Origin: an uncultured Clostridium sp.
Lineage (GTDB): Bacteria > Bacillota > Clostridia > TANB77 > CAG-508
Reading direction: 5' to 3'
NCBI GenBank assembly: GCA_946497585.1
Contig: CAMMLF010000036.1
Location: 1-13,658 of the forward strand
Length of the DNA stretch: 13,658 nt
Shown piece by piece: positions 13,405 to 13,658 of the stretch. Made by a program: the position numbers and the translations under genes. The first letter of the stretch is position 1, and every line of letters begins with the position of its first letter. The notes under the pieces were generated by a model that was given only the letters and a program-made list of their open reading frames with translations, was not told the origin of the DNA and did not search any database.

Positions 13405-13451
13405 CATGCAAATTTATTATTTTATATTAAAGCTAAAAATAAATAAAAAAA

Positions 13452-13567
13452 TCTGGCGACAACCTATTTTCCAAGCAAGGTAACTCGCAAGTATCGTCGG
13501 CACAATAGAGCTTGACTTCCGTGTTCGGGATGGGAACGGGTATTTCCTCTATGTCATAATCACCAGA
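13452..13567 (-). rRNA. rrf: 5S ribosomal RNA
   Basis: The minus strand contains the conserved 5S core CCCATCCCGAACACGGAAGT (loop C region) and GAGTTACC-type 3' half. The ends TCTGGTGA and TCGCCAGA pair as helix I over eight base pairs with one G-T, which sets the boundaries at about 116 bases. A run of seven T follows at once on the minus strand (13451 downward), so the closing helix itself may act as the terminator stem. It is the last gene of an rRNA operon that enters from the right edge. Confidence 0.95.
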
Positions 13568-13658
13568 AAAGTTTTGTATACTATATACAAAATATTAAAT
13601 TAAATATATAGCACACTCAAAAATATATAGTAGAATAAGGTAAACCTTACCTCATGCT
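13568..13658 (-). other. 23S-5S rRNA spacer with two processing-type hairpins
   Basis: TTTTGTATA (13572-13580) and TATACAAAA (13584-13592) form a perfect 9-bp stem ending four bases before the 5S start. A second pairing, AATAAGG/CCTTACC (13634-13640 and 13645-13651, two G-U pairs in RNA), lies near the edge. These suit RNase processing of the rRNA precursor. The 3' end of 23S rRNA itself (a GAGGGCTTGACC-type end) is not in the window. Confidence 0.6.

Noticed and set aside
12135..13451. tRNA genes or a tRNA cluster near the rRNA operon and near rpmG-secE
   Set aside because: No cloverleaf or TTCGAATC-type T arm could be found on either strand in these gaps.
1..13658. Possible reassignment of TGA, since all 13 complete genes with read stops end in TAA or TAG
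   Set aside because: The tryptophan codons I checked (SecE, UDG) are TGG, no in-frame TGA is needed, and TAA preference is normal in AT-rich genomes.
1..13658. CRISPR array, insertion sequence or replication origin
   Set aside because: No regularly spaced repeats, no transposase or integrase gene, and no DnaA-box cluster or oriC gene neighbours were seen.

Overview
The window looks like a chromosomal piece of a low-GC Bacillota, most likely a Clostridia-type (gut-like) bacterium. The basis is the AT-rich sequence, strong AGGAGG-type ribosome binding sites, sigma-A promoters (TTGACA-17-TATAAT), the four-cysteine L33, an extra-short-core SecE of Gram-positive type and the clostridial-style 5S rRNA and spacer. 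This is inference from sequence; no species can be named. All genes but one lie on the minus strand together with the rRNA, which suggests the minus strand is the leading strand here.

Layout on the minus strand, in transcription order from the right edge: the end of an rRNA operon (23S-5S spacer and 5S rRNA); pgeF with its own promoter; a debris and hairpin region with what looks like a scrap of a phage antirepressor/DinD-like gene; an operon of an S66 LD-carboxypeptidase-like peptidase, a family 4 Fe-S uracil-DNA glycosylase and a GltD-like flavoprotein; then, divergently placed on the plus strand, one orphan gene for a 364-residue HExxH protein; rpsB-tsf; a metal-efflux operon (CadC-type ArsR regulator and a P1B-2 ATPase); and finally rpmG-secE-nusG-rplK-rplA, running off the left edge into what appears to be the L10 leader of rplJ.

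The genes fall into functional groups: translation and transcription housekeeping (L33, SecE, NusG, L11, L1, S2, EF-Ts, 5S), metal resistance (CadC-like repressor, operator and exporter form a self-contained unit), and wall or repair enzymes (PgeF, S66 peptidase, UDG). Seven promoters could be placed by exact spacing; one (plus strand, about 3030-3058) points antisense into the ATPase gene.

Most of the window is ordinary housekeeping. The parts worth a second look are the orphan HExxH protein and its repeat-like flanks, the SecE with very long charged extensions on both sides of the membrane, hydrophilic Asn/Lys/Glu-rich inserts in several conserved enzymes, the antirepressor-like remnant with two perfect hairpins, a perfect 22-bp inverted repeat next to the rRNA operon, and promoters merged with hairpins at rpmG and rpsB. 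I did not find a clear new multi-gene system.
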